Source: Atopobacter phocae ATCC BAA-285 (GTDB taxonomy: Bacteria; Bacillota; Bacilli; Lactobacillales; Aerococcaceae). From it: a stretch of 33,749 bases of DNA. The position numbers and the translations under genes were made by a program. The stretch spans positions 1-33,749 of the forward strand of contig NZ_JAGN01000015.1 of assembly GCF_000526675.1 (NCBI RefSeq), given 5' to 3'. Numbering within the stretch: position 1 is the stretch's first letter; each line of letters begins with the position of its first letter. The notes under the pieces were generated by a model, which was not told the origin of the DNA, did no database searches, and worked only from the letters and a program-made list of their open reading frames with translations. Of this stretch, positions 1-7,855 are shown one piece after another.

Positions 1-130
1 CCCTCAAGATGAGATTTCCCATCTTTTTAAAAGAGTAAGATTCCTGAAAGACGATCAGGTCGATAGGCTCGAAGTGGAAGTGTAGTGATACATGGAGCGG
101 ACGAGTACTAATCAATCGAGGACTTAACCA
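1..130 (+). rRNA. 23S ribosomal RNA, 3' end (partial)
   Basis: The first ~130 bases match the conserved 3' end of bacterial 23S rRNA: the segment reading GTACTAATCAATCGAGGACT and the closing CTTAACCA. The gene begins outside the window. The exact mature 3' end (about 128-130) is inferred from the usual CTTAACC terminus. It is followed by a 5S gene and tRNA-Asn, the normal tail of a Firmicutes rRNA operon. Confidence 0.95.
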
Positions 131-183
131 AATAGACGAATGATACATGATAGCGGTAAATGGTTTAACTGTTAGATTCAGTT

Positions 184-205
184 TTGAGTGAACAAAAACA
201 CTCAA
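184..205 (+). other. Hairpin in the 23S-5S spacer
   Basis: A perfect 7-bp inverted repeat, TTGAGTG and CACTCAA, has an 8-base A-rich loop and lies just upstream of 5S. There is no T-run, so it is not a terminator. A role in rRNA processing is inference. Confidence 0.5.
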
Positions 206-211
206 TATATG

Positions 212-328
212 TGTGGTGACGATAGCAAGAAGGACACACCTGTTCCCATCTCGAACACAGTCGTTAAGCTTCTTTGCGCCGATAGTAGTTGGGGGTTTCC
301 CCCTGTGAGGGTAGGACGTTGCCATGCA
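212..328 (+). rRNA. rrf: 5S ribosomal RNA
   Basis: The gene is about 117 nt and contains the conserved 5S core (CACACCTGTTCCCATCTCGAAC) and the loop-D/E segment around GTTGGGGGTTTCCCCCTGTG. The ends were set by helix I: TGTGGTGACG at the 5' end pairs with CGTTGCCATG near the 3' end, leaving a short tail. It sits 81 bases after 23S and 4 bases before tRNA-Asn, so it is co-transcribed. Confidence 0.95.
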
Positions 329-332
329 TTAA

Positions 333-406
333 TCCGCAATAGCTCAGTTGGTAGTAGCGCGTGACTGTTAATCACGATGTCGTAGGTTCGAGTCCTACTT
401 GCGGAG
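333..406 (+). tRNA. tRNA-Asn (anticodon GTT)
   Basis: A 74-nt cloverleaf. The 7-bp acceptor stem TCCGCAA pairs with TTGCGGA and the discriminator base is G. The D arm is GCTC...AGC. The anticodon stem CGTGA/TCACG encloses GTT at 367-369, which reads Asn codons. The T arm contains GTTCGAGTC. No CCA is encoded, as is usual in many Firmicutes tRNAs. It directly follows 5S, as in many enterococcal and lactobacillal rRNA operons. Confidence 0.97.
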
Positions 407-419
407 TAATATAAACGGT

Positions 420-450
420 AAAAGTCGAGAAATCGGCTTTTTTTGTTTTT
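420..450 (+). terminator. Terminator of the rRNA-tRNA operon
   Basis: An AAAGTCGA/TCGGCTTT stem with a GAAA tetraloop is followed by a T-rich run, just after tRNA-Asn. It is a canonical intrinsic terminator. Confidence 0.85.
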
Positions 451-481
451 TTGAACGATAACTTAATAGAAAAAACTACAT

Positions 482-533
482 AAAAACTCACTTTTATTAT
501 GGGGAAATAATTCATAATAAAGGTGAGCTTTTT
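482..533. terminator. Bidirectional terminator between rRNA operon and CHR transporters
   Basis: A 15-bp stem (487-501 with 513-527, one G-U pair) is flanked by an A-run on the left and a T-run on the right. It can therefore end transcription from the rRNA side and also from the minus-strand transporter pair, whose last stop codon is at 662. The bases between this hairpin and 662 are AT-rich and show no gene. Confidence 0.8.
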
Positions 534-661
534 GTGTTTTAAAGTAAAAAAGAATCGAACTTGTTGAATTGATTAATTTGCTAGATTAAATAGATTATAG
601 ATGTATTTTTTACTATCGATTCAGTTACTAATATAATAATTTTTTACACACGTGCTTTCAT

Positions 662-1237
662 TTAAAGTAATTGTTGGATAAAAACAATTAATACATTTAA
701 AAGTCCTGTTAGTAACATTATAAGGATGGGATGCCATTTTGTTTTTGTGAATGCGATAAAAGACATTATTATTAAACATAACATGCGCCAATTAACATTA
801 GTAAATACTAAAGGCTTTAGAGATGAATTAGCAAACAATGAACTGCGTATTAATATAATCCCTGCTGTTCCAATTAAAGCGACAATAGTCGGTCTGAGCC
901 CTTGTAAGAGGTACTGTAGACTATTTAATTTTTTATAACGCTGATATAAGTAGGCTAAGCTAAGAACAATGAAAAAAGCGGGTGTAATTGATCCAAGTGT
1001 TGCAACTATTGCGCCTTGAAATCCAGCGATACGAAAACCGACAAATGTTGCAGAATTTATAGCAATTGGTCCAGGAGTCATTTGGGAAATAGTAATTAAA
1101 TTAGTGAAATCTTGTATACTTAACCAATGATGTTGTTCAATGACTTCGTTTTGTATTAATGGCAAAGCAGCATATCCACCACCAAAGCTAAACATTCCAA
1201 TTTTTAAAAAACTAAGAAATAATTCCCACAAAATCAT
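662..1237 (-). CDS. CHR-family transporter, second short subunit
   Basis: A 191-aa membrane protein of the CHR (chromate ion transporter) family, short-chain type. Such half-length proteins are encoded as tandem pairs and are thought to work together as one anion transporter; chromate efflux is the founding activity, but the natural substrate here is unknown. Visible family marks are the N-terminal FSFGGGYAALPLI and the QMTPGPIAINSATFVG stretch, followed by several hydrophobic helices. I chose the start at 1237 rather than an upstream in-frame ATG at 1303: it has an AAGGAG ribosome site 8 bases away and its ATG overlaps the TGA of the upstream partner (ATGA), a coupling arrangement. This gives the usual length of ~190 aa. 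It is second in the operon. Confidence 0.88.
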   Translation of the reverse strand: MILWELFLSFLKIGMFSFGGGYAALPLIQNEVIEQHHWLSIQDFTNLITISQMTPGPIAINSATFVGFRIAGFQGAIVATLGSITPAFFIVLSLAYLYQRYKKLNSLQYLLQGLRPTIVALIGTAGIILIRSSLFANSSLKPLVFTNVNWRMLCLIIMSFIAFTKTKWHPILIMLLTGLLNVLIVFIQQLL

Positions 1238-1815
1238 ATAAGCCACTCCTTCTTCAAATGACCAATAACTAATCCAATAAGTCCTGAAAATAAAATGAGC
1301 CAAATGACATTGACATGTGCGAATAAGTTAAGAACAAATGACATAATCATGATGCCTATTAATAGATTTTTTCTTAAATGAATGATATTGGTCGCCATTT
1401 CAAATGTAACGGAAGTTATTAGTGCACTAACACTCGCTTGCATACCGTCTAAAAGAGTAGAAAGCCAAAAATTATCCTGAACAATTGAGTAAAAATAAGA
1501 CATCAGAGCAATAATAAAAAAAGGTGGCAGTATAGTAGCAATGACAGTGGTTATTACGCCTAACAATCCCTTTAATTTGTATCCGACGATAATAGCAGCA
1601 TTAATTGCGATCGCTCCAGGACTTGATTGAGCAATTGCAATTAAGTCGATCATTTCATTTTCATCAAGCCAATGATTTTGATTAACAAATTGACGCTTCA
1701 TTAAAGTGACAATCACATAACCACCACCGAATGTAAATCCGCTTAAATAAAGCATTGAAATAAATAATTGACTATATGTTACTTCTACTTTTTCGCTTGC
1801 TTTACTATGTGACAA
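1234..1815 (-). CDS. CHR-family transporter, first short subunit
   Basis: A 193-aa polytopic membrane protein and first gene of the two-gene CHR operon. Conserved segments include SGFTFGGGYVIVTLM near residue 30 and AIAQSSPGAIAINAAIIVGY near residue 70; these are the paralogous counterparts of the GGGY and PGP motifs in the partner, as expected for a duplicated half-transporter. The start codon is TTG, preceded by a strong AGGAGG six bases away; other nearby starts are out of frame or lack a ribosome site. The probable role is export or exchange of chromate or a similar oxyanion across the cytoplasmic membrane, with the downstream subunit. Substrate assignment rests on family membership only. 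Confidence 0.88.
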   Translation of the reverse strand: MSHSKASEKVEVTYSQLFISMLYLSGFTFGGGYVIVTLMKRQFVNQNHWLDENEMIDLIAIAQSSPGAIAINAAIIVGYKLKGLLGVITTVIATILPPFFIIALMSYFYSIVQDNFWLSTLLDGMQASVSALITSVTFEMATNIIHLRKNLLIGIMIMSFVLNLFAHVNVIWLILFSGLIGLVIGHLKKEWLI

Positions 1816-1840
1816 ACAATCCCTCCTTTTAATTTCACTT

Positions 1841-1866
1841 CCTATTATAACAAAGATTATAATAGG
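1841..1866. promoter_or_regulatory. Perfect palindrome over the CHR operon promoter
   Basis: Ten-base arms CCTATTATAA and TTATAATAGG are separated by six bases. Each arm contains a TATAAT-type -10 on the minus strand (1844-1849 and 1857-1862). A -35-like ATGTCA (minus strand, 1868-1873) lies 18 bases upstream of the first. No T-run follows, so a terminator is unlikely. A repressor operator covering the CHR promoter is the inference. Confidence 0.5.
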
Positions 1867-1921
1867 CTGACATTGTGAAAACTTATCTTCCGTCCTTTCA
1901 TGTTAAAGTGTATGAAATTAG

Positions 1922-1951
1922 TTGCGACTATGGTATCATTTAGGCTATGAT
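1922..1951 (+). promoter_or_regulatory. Candidate sigma-A promoter of the ABC importer operon
   Basis: TTGCGA (1922-1927), an 18-base spacer and TATGAT (1946-1951) lie 76 bases before the ATPase start. A cre-like element at 1996-2009 (TGGATTCGCTAACG; six of eight conserved CcpA-site positions, by my alignment) lies downstream of the start site and could give catabolite repression; this second call is weak. Confidence 0.45.
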
Positions 1952-2027
1952 AATAAGGCGATAAAATGAATTTGATGAAAAATCATGAATTGATTTGGAT
2001 TCGCTAACGAAAGAGGAGGATCATTAA

Positions 2028-3074
2028 ATGGATGTACGTTTTGAAAACGTAACGATGTCATACGGAGATAGAAATGTGTTGGATGACATGAGTTTTGTTA
2101 TTCCGTCTGATAGTTTGGTTTCAATTTTAGGACCAAGTGGGTGTGGTAAGTCGACCACATTATTTTTAATTTCGGGGTTAACTTCACCAACGAAAGGAAA
2201 AATATTTTTTGGGGATGAAGATGTTACACCAAAGGACGCAGTAAAACGTCGTGTAGGAATGGTGTTTCAAAATTATGCACTTTATCCACATTTAACAGTA
2301 GAAGAAAATATTATGTTTCCTTTAAAAATGGAACGGGTACCTAAGAAAGAAAGAAAAGAAAGAGCAGCTGAGTTAGCCAAACTTGTTCAGATTGAAGAAC
2401 ATTTACATAAAAAGCCAAAGCAACTATCCGGTGGACAACAACAGCGTGTAGCAATTGCGCGTGCGTTAGCTAAGCGGCCAGCTATTTTATTAATGGATGA
2501 GCCTCTTTCAAACTTAGATGCACGATTGAGAATTGAAATGCGTGAAGAAATTCGTCGGATTCAACAAGAAACACATATTACAACGATTTTCGTAACGCAT
2601 GATCAAGAAGAAGCATTGAGTATTTCAGATGACGTGATGGTTCTTAATAGTGGAATTATGCAACAACAAGCATCACCAACTGATTTATATCAAGATCCTG
2701 CAAACTTATTTATTGCTCAATTTATTGGAAATCCAATTATCAATACGTTCAATATTGGAGAAGAAATGAACTTTGAGCATGCATTAGATTTTCTGCCTTT
2801 AGAAATGAAACAATTAGTCGCAACAATTGGTGTGCGTGCAGAAAAATGGGTGATTACTACCTCAGAAAATAGCTTATTAACGGGTATTATTGACCGTGTA
2901 GAAGCGATTGGTAAAGATGTAACCATTCATGTTAAAACAGGTAATAAGATGGTTACTGTTGTGGCACCAATTAATACTTCTTATATAGCAGGTGAAACAA
3001 TTCATTTAACAGTGGATCAACAAGATCGATTATTGTTTGATGCAATGGGTGATCGAATTGAGGTGCCAAACTAA
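2028..3074 (+). CDS. ugpC: ABC importer ATPase, UgpC/MsmK type
   Basis: A 348-aa nucleotide-binding subunit of a carbohydrate (CUT1)-type ABC importer. It has Walker A GPSGCGKST (35-43), signature LSGGQQQR (133-140), Walker B LLMDEPLSNLD and the switch histidine in FVTHDQEEA. The C-terminal ~110 residues form the extra regulatory (TOBE/MalK-like) region found in UgpC/MsmK/MalK. It energises uptake through the two downstream permeases on the inner face of the membrane. The ribosome site AGGAGG precedes ATG. The stop codon overlaps the next start (TAATG), so translation is coupled. The UgpC name marks the subfamily; MsmK-type ATPases of this kind can serve several sugar importers, so the symbol is provisional. 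Confidence 0.9.
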   Translation: MDVRFENVTMSYGDRNVLDDMSFVIPSDSLVSILGPSGCGKSTTLFLISGLTSPTKGKIFFGDEDVTPKDAVKRRVGMVFQNYALYPHLTVEENIMFPLKMERVPKKERKERAAELAKLVQIEEHLHKKPKQLSGGQQQRVAIARALAKRPAILLMDEPLSNLDARLRIEMREEIRRIQQETHITTIFVTHDQEEALSISDDVMVLNSGIMQQQASPTDLYQDPANLFIAQFIGNPIINTFNIGEEMNFEHALDFLPLEMKQLVATIGVRAEKWVITTSENSLLTGIIDRVEAIGKDVTIHVKTGNKMVTVVAPINTSYIAGETIHLTVDQQDRLLFDAMGDRIEVPN

Positions 3075-3964
3075 TGCAAGAAAAACCAACCTTAAAATCA
3101 ACTGGAGTCGCGTTGCTATATTTAGCACCAATGTTGTTAGTTTTGGGGACGTTTAATTTATACCCGATTGTCAAAAGTTTATTAATGAGTTTCTATACAG
3201 ACTACGACTTTTTTAATAATGAGGTTTACGCATACGGAATTGACAATTTTGTGACGTTGTTTAAAGATCCTGATTTTTGGTTAGCGTTAAAAAATACATT
3301 TACATACGTATTATTTGTAGTACCTGTATCTATGACGATTTCATTGGGTGTGGCATATATGCTAACACAAATTAAGACGCTATCAACGTTCTTTAGAACA
3401 ATTTATTTTTTACCATTTGTAACGAGTACAGTTGCTATTTCAATTGTTTTTCGTTGGATTTATAATGGTAATTTTGGTTTAATGAACTATTTCTTATCAT
3501 TAGTCGGAATCGATCCAATTGCGTGGCTTACAAGCCCTAAATACGCAATGAGTGCGATGATTATTATGGCGATTTGGCGTGGATTAGGATTTAACATTAT
3601 TCTATTTTTAGTGGGATTAAACAATATTGATCAAAGTTATTACCAAGCAGCGAAAATTGATGGTGCTAAAGCATGGCAACGATTTACTAACGTAACATTG
3701 CCTCTATTAAGCCCAACAACGTTCTTAATATCAATCATTGGTGTAATTAATGCGTTCAAAGTGTTTGATGAAGTGTATGCTTTATTTAACGCACAGCCTG
3801 GACCACTAAAATCAACAATGACTGTTGTATTCTATCTATATTCAAAATTCTATCAAGAATTTAAATATGGCTTAGCTGCAGCAGCTGGTATCGTGTTATT
3901 CGTTATTATTTTAATTTTCTCACTAGTTCAAATGTGGGGAAGTAAAAAATTAGTCAAAGTATAG
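3074..3964 (+). CDS. ABC importer permease, MalF/UgpA type
   Basis: A 296-aa inner-membrane permease with about six transmembrane segments, the first at residues ~12-32. The EAA loop that docks on the ATPase is visible at about 189-208 (YYQAAKIDGAKAWQRF, then LPLLSP). Length and layout match the UgpA/MalF/MsmF subunit of CUT1 importers. Its ATG shares a base with the TAA of the ATPase gene, with which it forms one operon. It pairs with the downstream permease to form the channel. The substrate cannot be read from this subunit. Confidence 0.9.
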   Translation: MQEKPTLKSTGVALLYLAPMLLVLGTFNLYPIVKSLLMSFYTDYDFFNNEVYAYGIDNFVTLFKDPDFWLALKNTFTYVLFVVPVSMTISLGVAYMLTQIKTLSTFFRTIYFLPFVTSTVAISIVFRWIYNGNFGLMNYFLSLVGIDPIAWLTSPKYAMSAMIIMAIWRGLGFNIILFLVGLNNIDQSYYQAAKIDGAKAWQRFTNVTLPLLSPTTFLISIIGVINAFKVFDEVYALFNAQPGPLKSTMTVVFYLYSKFYQEFKYGLAAAAGIVLFVIILIFSLVQMWGSKKLVKV

Positions 3965-3973
3965 GAGGATCAC

Positions 3974-4798
3974 ATGAATACACAACGAATGAGTAAAATC
4001 ATTTTTTATGTGTTATTAACACTAGGTGCTTTAACGATGTTACTTCCTTTCTTTTGGATGGTATCGACGTCAATTAAATCAGCAGGTGAAGCACTACAAA
4101 TGCCACCGATATGGATTCCAGAAATTATTCGGATTAGCAATTATCAAGAAGCATTAGAAGCAGCACCGTTCGGTAGGTATTTCTTAAACTCATTGTTTGT
4201 AACATCTTTAACAACTTCAGGAGAAATTGTTACATCTATTTTAGCGGCTTTTGCATTTAGCCGACTTAAATTCTATGGAAAAAATGTGTTGTTCACGTTA
4301 ATTTTAGCGACTATGATGGTTCCTGGTGAATTATTACTTATTTCAAATTACGTTACGTTATCTCGTTTTGGATGGATTAATACATATCTTGCTTTAATCG
4401 TTCCATGGTTGGCCAGTGTATTTTCGGTATTTACATTAAAACAAGCATTCGAAGGTATTCCAAATGAAATTTATTATGCGGCTAAAGTAGATGGATGTAG
4501 TGATTTTAGATATTTATGGACCGTTATGGTGCCGTTAGCTAAATCATCTATTGTAGCGGTAACGATTTTGAAAGTTATCGGGAGTTGGAACTCATTTATG
4601 TGGCCGTTAGTTGTAACGAATGATCAGTCATTACGTACATTACCTGTTGGGTTACAAGCATTTACCACAGAAGCAGGAACACAGTTTGAATTATTAATGG
4701 CAGCAAGTACAATAGTTATTTTCCCAATGATTATCGTATATATTTTCTTGCAAAAGTACATTATTCAAGGGATTGCAAAGAGTGGTTTAAAAGGTTAA
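3974..4798 (+). CDS. ABC importer permease, MalG/UgpE type
   Basis: A 274-aa second permease of the importer with about six membrane helices. Its EAA loop at ~167-186 (YYAAKVDGCSDFRYLW...VPLAKS) is typical of the MalG/UgpE branch, and the C-terminus LQKYIIQGIAKSGLKG matches the usual 'GL..GavKG' ending of this subunit. A good AGGAGG site precedes ATG; it begins nine bases after the first permease. It is predicted to heterodimerise with that permease. Confidence 0.9.
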   Translation: MNTQRMSKIIFYVLLTLGALTMLLPFFWMVSTSIKSAGEALQMPPIWIPEIIRISNYQEALEAAPFGRYFLNSLFVTSLTTSGEIVTSILAAFAFSRLKFYGKNVLFTLILATMMVPGELLLISNYVTLSRFGWINTYLALIVPWLASVFSVFTLKQAFEGIPNEIYYAAKVDGCSDFRYLWTVMVPLAKSSIVAVTILKVIGSWNSFMWPLVVTNDQSLRTLPVGLQAFTTEAGTQFELLMAASTIVIFPMIIVYIFLQKYIIQGIAKSGLKG

Positions 4799-4826
4799 TT
4801 TATATATGGTAAGTTGACAAAAGTTA

Positions 4827-4835
4827 TGGTATAAA
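4827..4835 (+). promoter_or_regulatory. Extended -10 promoter before the binding-protein gene
   Basis: TGGTATAAA (TGn plus a TATAAT-like hexamer) lies 47 bases before the lipoprotein start, with no convincing -35 at normal spacing. A TTGACA at 4814-4819 is too close to act as its -35. A separate promoter would let the binding protein be made in excess over the membrane subunits, which is common for ABC importers. Confidence 0.4.
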
Positions 4836-4881
4836 TAGAGCAGTAACAAAAATACGTATGACAAAGAGGAGAAGATAAGTA

Positions 4882-6183
4882 ATGAATCAATGGACAAAAG
4901 GTTTAACGCTTGTAGCTTCAGCAACATTATTAGCAGCATGTTCTACTGGAGGATCAGACAGTAAAAAAGCTGACTCAAAAAAAGATGGCGTAGTAGAAAT
5001 TACACTATGGCATGCAATGAATGGTCCTCACCAAGAAGCATTAACTAAGTTAGTTGATGAGTATAATGAATCACAAGATAAATATAAAGTAATCGAACAA
5101 AACCAAGGTGATTACAAAACATTAACTCAATCAATCATGGCAGCAGGATCAAGTAAAACATTGCCAACAATCGCGCAAGCAACTCCTTCAAATGTTCCAG
5201 ATTTCGCAGGAGCAGGTATCTTAGCACCATTAGATGACGTTTTAATGACAGAAGATGGATTTAAACAAGATGAATTAGATCAAATTTATCCAGGCTTCAT
5301 GGAAGGTACTAAATTTGATGGCAAAACTTACTCAATGCCATTCTCAAAATCAGCACGTATTATGTTCGTCAATGAAGATATTTTAAAAGAATATAACATG
5401 ACAGAAATCAAAACATGGGATGATGTTAAAAAGTTAGGCGAAGCAATGAAAGCTAAAGGCGACGACCGTGTCGCAATGGGTCTTGAAAATGATGTATTAA
5501 TGGAATTAGAAACAATGGCGCGTCAAAATGGTGCGGACTGGATTTCTGAAGACCTTAAAAATATTGATATAGATTCACCTAAAATAGTTGAAACTTTAGA
5601 ATTTATCAAAGAAGGTTTGGATAATAACTGGATTAACACAGCCGGAGAAGAAGGATACTATTCAGGAATCTTTGGTCGTGGACAATCAGCATTATACATC
5701 GGCTCAAGTGCAGGGATTGCGCATGTGGAACCAGTTGCTGAAGAAAATAAATTAAACTGGTCAACAGCAGAAATTCCAGTATTTGGTGAAGGCGAACCAT
5801 TAACATTGTTTGCTGGAAATGATTTAACAGTGTTTAAATCTGCATCAAAAGAACAAATGGCTGGTGCTATTAACTTTATTAAATTCTTGCTTGAAGCAGA
5901 ACAAACAGCAGATTGGGCGATTCAAACAGGTTACTTGCCAATTACTAAAGGCGGCGTTGAATCAAAAGAATATCAAGAATTCTTAAAAGAAAATCCACGT
6001 CAAGAAGCAGCAATTAAAGAATTGCCTTATGGTAAAAACCAAGCTAAATTTGTTGGTAGTGGTGAATACCGTAACATCGCATTACAAGCAATCGATCAAA
6101 TTATTTCTGGTGACGCTAAACCAGCAGATGTTTTGAAAAACTTACAAAAACAAACAACAGAAATTGTGAACAAAAGCAAATAA
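4882..6183 (+). CDS. Extracellular substrate-binding lipoprotein of ABC importer, UgpB-like
   Basis: A 433-aa solute-binding protein of the carbohydrate cluster. The signal peptide ends in a lipobox LAAC with the acylated cysteine at residue 20, followed by a Ser/Lys-rich linker, so it is anchored to the outer face of the membrane. The mature start VEITLWHAMNGPHQEAL, the region MPFSKSARIMFVNEDIL and the GRGQSALYIGSSAGI stretch resemble UgpB (sn-glycerol-3-phosphate / glycerophosphodiester binding) and related sugar binders. The operon order here is C-A-E-B. A phosphoesterase lies downstream, which is compatible with a glycerophosphodiester substrate but does not prove it; an oligosaccharide is the main alternative. 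Confidence 0.88.
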   Translation: MNQWTKGLTLVASATLLAACSTGGSDSKKADSKKDGVVEITLWHAMNGPHQEALTKLVDEYNESQDKYKVIEQNQGDYKTLTQSIMAAGSSKTLPTIAQATPSNVPDFAGAGILAPLDDVLMTEDGFKQDELDQIYPGFMEGTKFDGKTYSMPFSKSARIMFVNEDILKEYNMTEIKTWDDVKKLGEAMKAKGDDRVAMGLENDVLMELETMARQNGADWISEDLKNIDIDSPKIVETLEFIKEGLDNNWINTAGEEGYYSGIFGRGQSALYIGSSAGIAHVEPVAEENKLNWSTAEIPVFGEGEPLTLFAGNDLTVFKSASKEQMAGAINFIKFLLEAEQTADWAIQTGYLPITKGGVESKEYQEFLKENPRQEAAIKELPYGKNQAKFVGSGEYRNIALQAIDQIISGDAKPADVLKNLQKQTTEIVNKSK

Positions 6184-6211
6184 TTAAAATAAATAATCAT
6201 TGAATAAAAAC

Positions 6212-6250
6212 AAGTGCCTCATTTGCTTAATAGCAAGTGAGGTACTTTTT
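6212..6250 (+). terminator. Terminator of ABC importer operon
   Basis: A long stem AAGTGCCTCATTTGC / GCAAGTGAGGTACTT with G-U pairs and the loop TTAATA is followed by a T-run. Confidence 0.88.
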
Positions 6251-6544
6251 ATTTGCAAAATGATGAGGGAAATTTCTTTTGAAGTTTTTTTATTTTTTTG
6301 CTAAGTTAAAGATAATAAACAAGTACAGACTATGGGTTATGTTAAATTAGGAATTAAAAGGAGTTAACGGTAAGTGTGATATGTCTTTTGGCTTAGAGGA
6401 TGAGAAGGGCAGTTACTCATTTAACAAGATAAATGATGCAGAGTAAATAGATAAAAAACTGAAACTTTATGAAAGTTTTGATATAATGGACTGTTCATGA
6501 TGAATAGTCGTGAGTTGGAATGGTAAGATGAAAGGGAGAGAATA
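6251..6544 (+). promoter_or_regulatory. Intergenic region with promoter for the hydrolase operon
   Basis: About 290 bases hold no convincing gene. Near the right end, CTGAAA (6459-6464), a 17-base spacer and TATAAT (6482-6487) form a good promoter; TG at 6479-6480 makes it an extended -10. The transcript would start near 6494, ~50 bases before the next ATG (ribosome site AAAGGGAGAG). A 21-codon reading frame at 6381-6446 is too short and too poorly spaced from its AGGAG to call. Confidence 0.6.
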
Positions 6545-7855
6545 ATGACAACAATTACTTTTTGGGCAGGACTAAATACTATCGGAGGAAACATAGTTGA
6601 AATTGCGACAGAACAAGTTCGTTTATTTACGGATTTCGGGACAACAATGGGCGTTAAAGATCATACGCTACGACCATTAAATAATGCGTATGAAGAGCAA
6701 ATATTGCATCATGCCTTGCCACCTATTCCTGGCGTATTCAAAGGAAGTAAACCAGAAGTAATCGCTCTGGAGCGTTTTGAGCAAAAAGATGATCGACCAA
6801 TTATAGTATTTATTTCGCATTTACATTTAGATCATGTTGGTGCATTACCATTCATTACACCAGAAGCTCAAATTTATGCATTAGAAGAGACGGTAGATTT
6901 ATATAATACGCTAGTGAAAGAGGGGCTAGAAGTATCTTATGGTGCTTCATTTATACCGGTTCAATCGGGAGAAACTAAACAATTTGGTGACCTTAAAGTA
7001 ACAATGCATGTGAGTGATCATGATACAATTGGTGCAGGTGCTATATTTGTAGAAGCTCCAGATGTACGAGTGATTCATTCAGGTGATTTACGTTTAACAG
7101 GTCATCATCCAGAACGAGTAGCAGAGTGGGCAAAAAAAGCACGTGAATTCGAACCAGACTTTTTCTTAATAGAAGGAACAATGTATAGTTTTGATTTAGA
7201 TCCGACTCGTGTAGGTATAAAAACAGAAGAAGAATTGCGAGAAGTAATGCGAAAAGAATTAGCTGAAGCGAATGATAAGCACCAAATGATGTTTATTAAT
7301 ACATATCCACGTAATCCTGAACGTTTAAAGTTATTCCAAGAAGTAACCAGTGAACAAGGACGGACGCTCGTTTTACCAGCTAGTTATAGAAATGTATTAA
7401 AAGCATTCTTCCCATTAAGTGCGGAAAAAACAGTAGTGACCTCTGAAGAACAAATACAATTAATGCATCAAGAACCAGAAAAGTATACATGGCTAGTACG
7501 TTTCCAAACAGATGATATTGCAGGGTTTGAACCAGGAACACCATATGTTCATTCGAACGGAGAGCCTCTAGGAGCTTACGATCCACGTTACCAAGTACTA
7601 GTTGATGAACTAGAGTCAAAACAGTATCGTTGGGTATCAGGAGGCGTTTCAGGACATGGTCTGCCAGAAGAGTTACTTCAAGTGCTAGAATGGGCACAAC
7701 CAAAAATGGTTATTCCATGGCATAGCTTCCGACCAGAAGTGATGCAAGCAAGCTTTGAACAAGCAGGGTATCGTGTGGCACGACCAGTTGCCCAAATGCC
7801 TTATCACGCCAAAGCATGGCTTGACTATTTAGAATCTGATAGAACGCGAGGATAA
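6545..7855 (+). CDS. Metallo-beta-lactamase-fold hydrolase, RNase J-like
   Basis: A 436-aa cytoplasmic protein with a complete dinuclear-zinc ligand set: H92, H94, D96 and H97 in SHLHLDHVGAL, H159 in SDHDTIG, D181 in HSGDLR, and H393 in IPWHSF. The SGHG motif near 371 followed by PKMVIPWHS resembles the C-terminal part of RNase J/beta-CASP enzymes, and NTYPRNPER (252-260) sits where the beta-CASP insert would be. It is shorter than RNase J1/J2 (~555 aa), lacking their C-terminal domain. Nuclease or phosphodiesterase activity is likely from the fold, but the substrate is unknown. It directly abuts the next gene (stop TAA followed at once by ATG), so the two are co-translated. Confidence 0.82.
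   Translation: MTTITFWAGLNTIGGNIVEIATEQVRLFTDFGTTMGVKDHTLRPLNNAYEEQILHHALPPIPGVFKGSKPEVIALERFEQKDDRPIIVFISHLHLDHVGALPFITPEAQIYALEETVDLYNTLVKEGLEVSYGASFIPVQSGETKQFGDLKVTMHVSDHDTIGAGAIFVEAPDVRVIHSGDLRLTGHHPERVAEWAKKAREFEPDFFLIEGTMYSFDLDPTRVGIKTEEELREVMRKELAEANDKHQMMFINTYPRNPERLKLFQEVTSEQGRTLVLPASYRNVLKAFFPLSAEKTVVTSEEQIQLMHQEPEKYTWLVRFQTDDIAGFEPGTPYVHSNGEPLGAYDPRYQVLVDELESKQYRWVSGGVSGHGLPEELLQVLEWAQPKMVIPWHSFRPEVMQASFEQAGYRVARPVAQMPYHAKAWLDYLESDRTRG

Noticed and set aside
726-938. Plus-strand 70-codon reading frame
   Set aside because: It lies wholly inside the CHR transporter gene on the other strand, has no ribosome site and its product resembles nothing.
4814-4835. TTGACA and TATAAA read as a standard promoter
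   Set aside because: The spacer is only 10 bases; the TATAAA is better read as an extended -10 (TGGTATAAA).
6381-6446. 21-codon frame in the gap before the hydrolase gene
   Set aside because: The AGGAG is ~18 bases from the ATG and there is no family resemblance; chance is enough to explain it.
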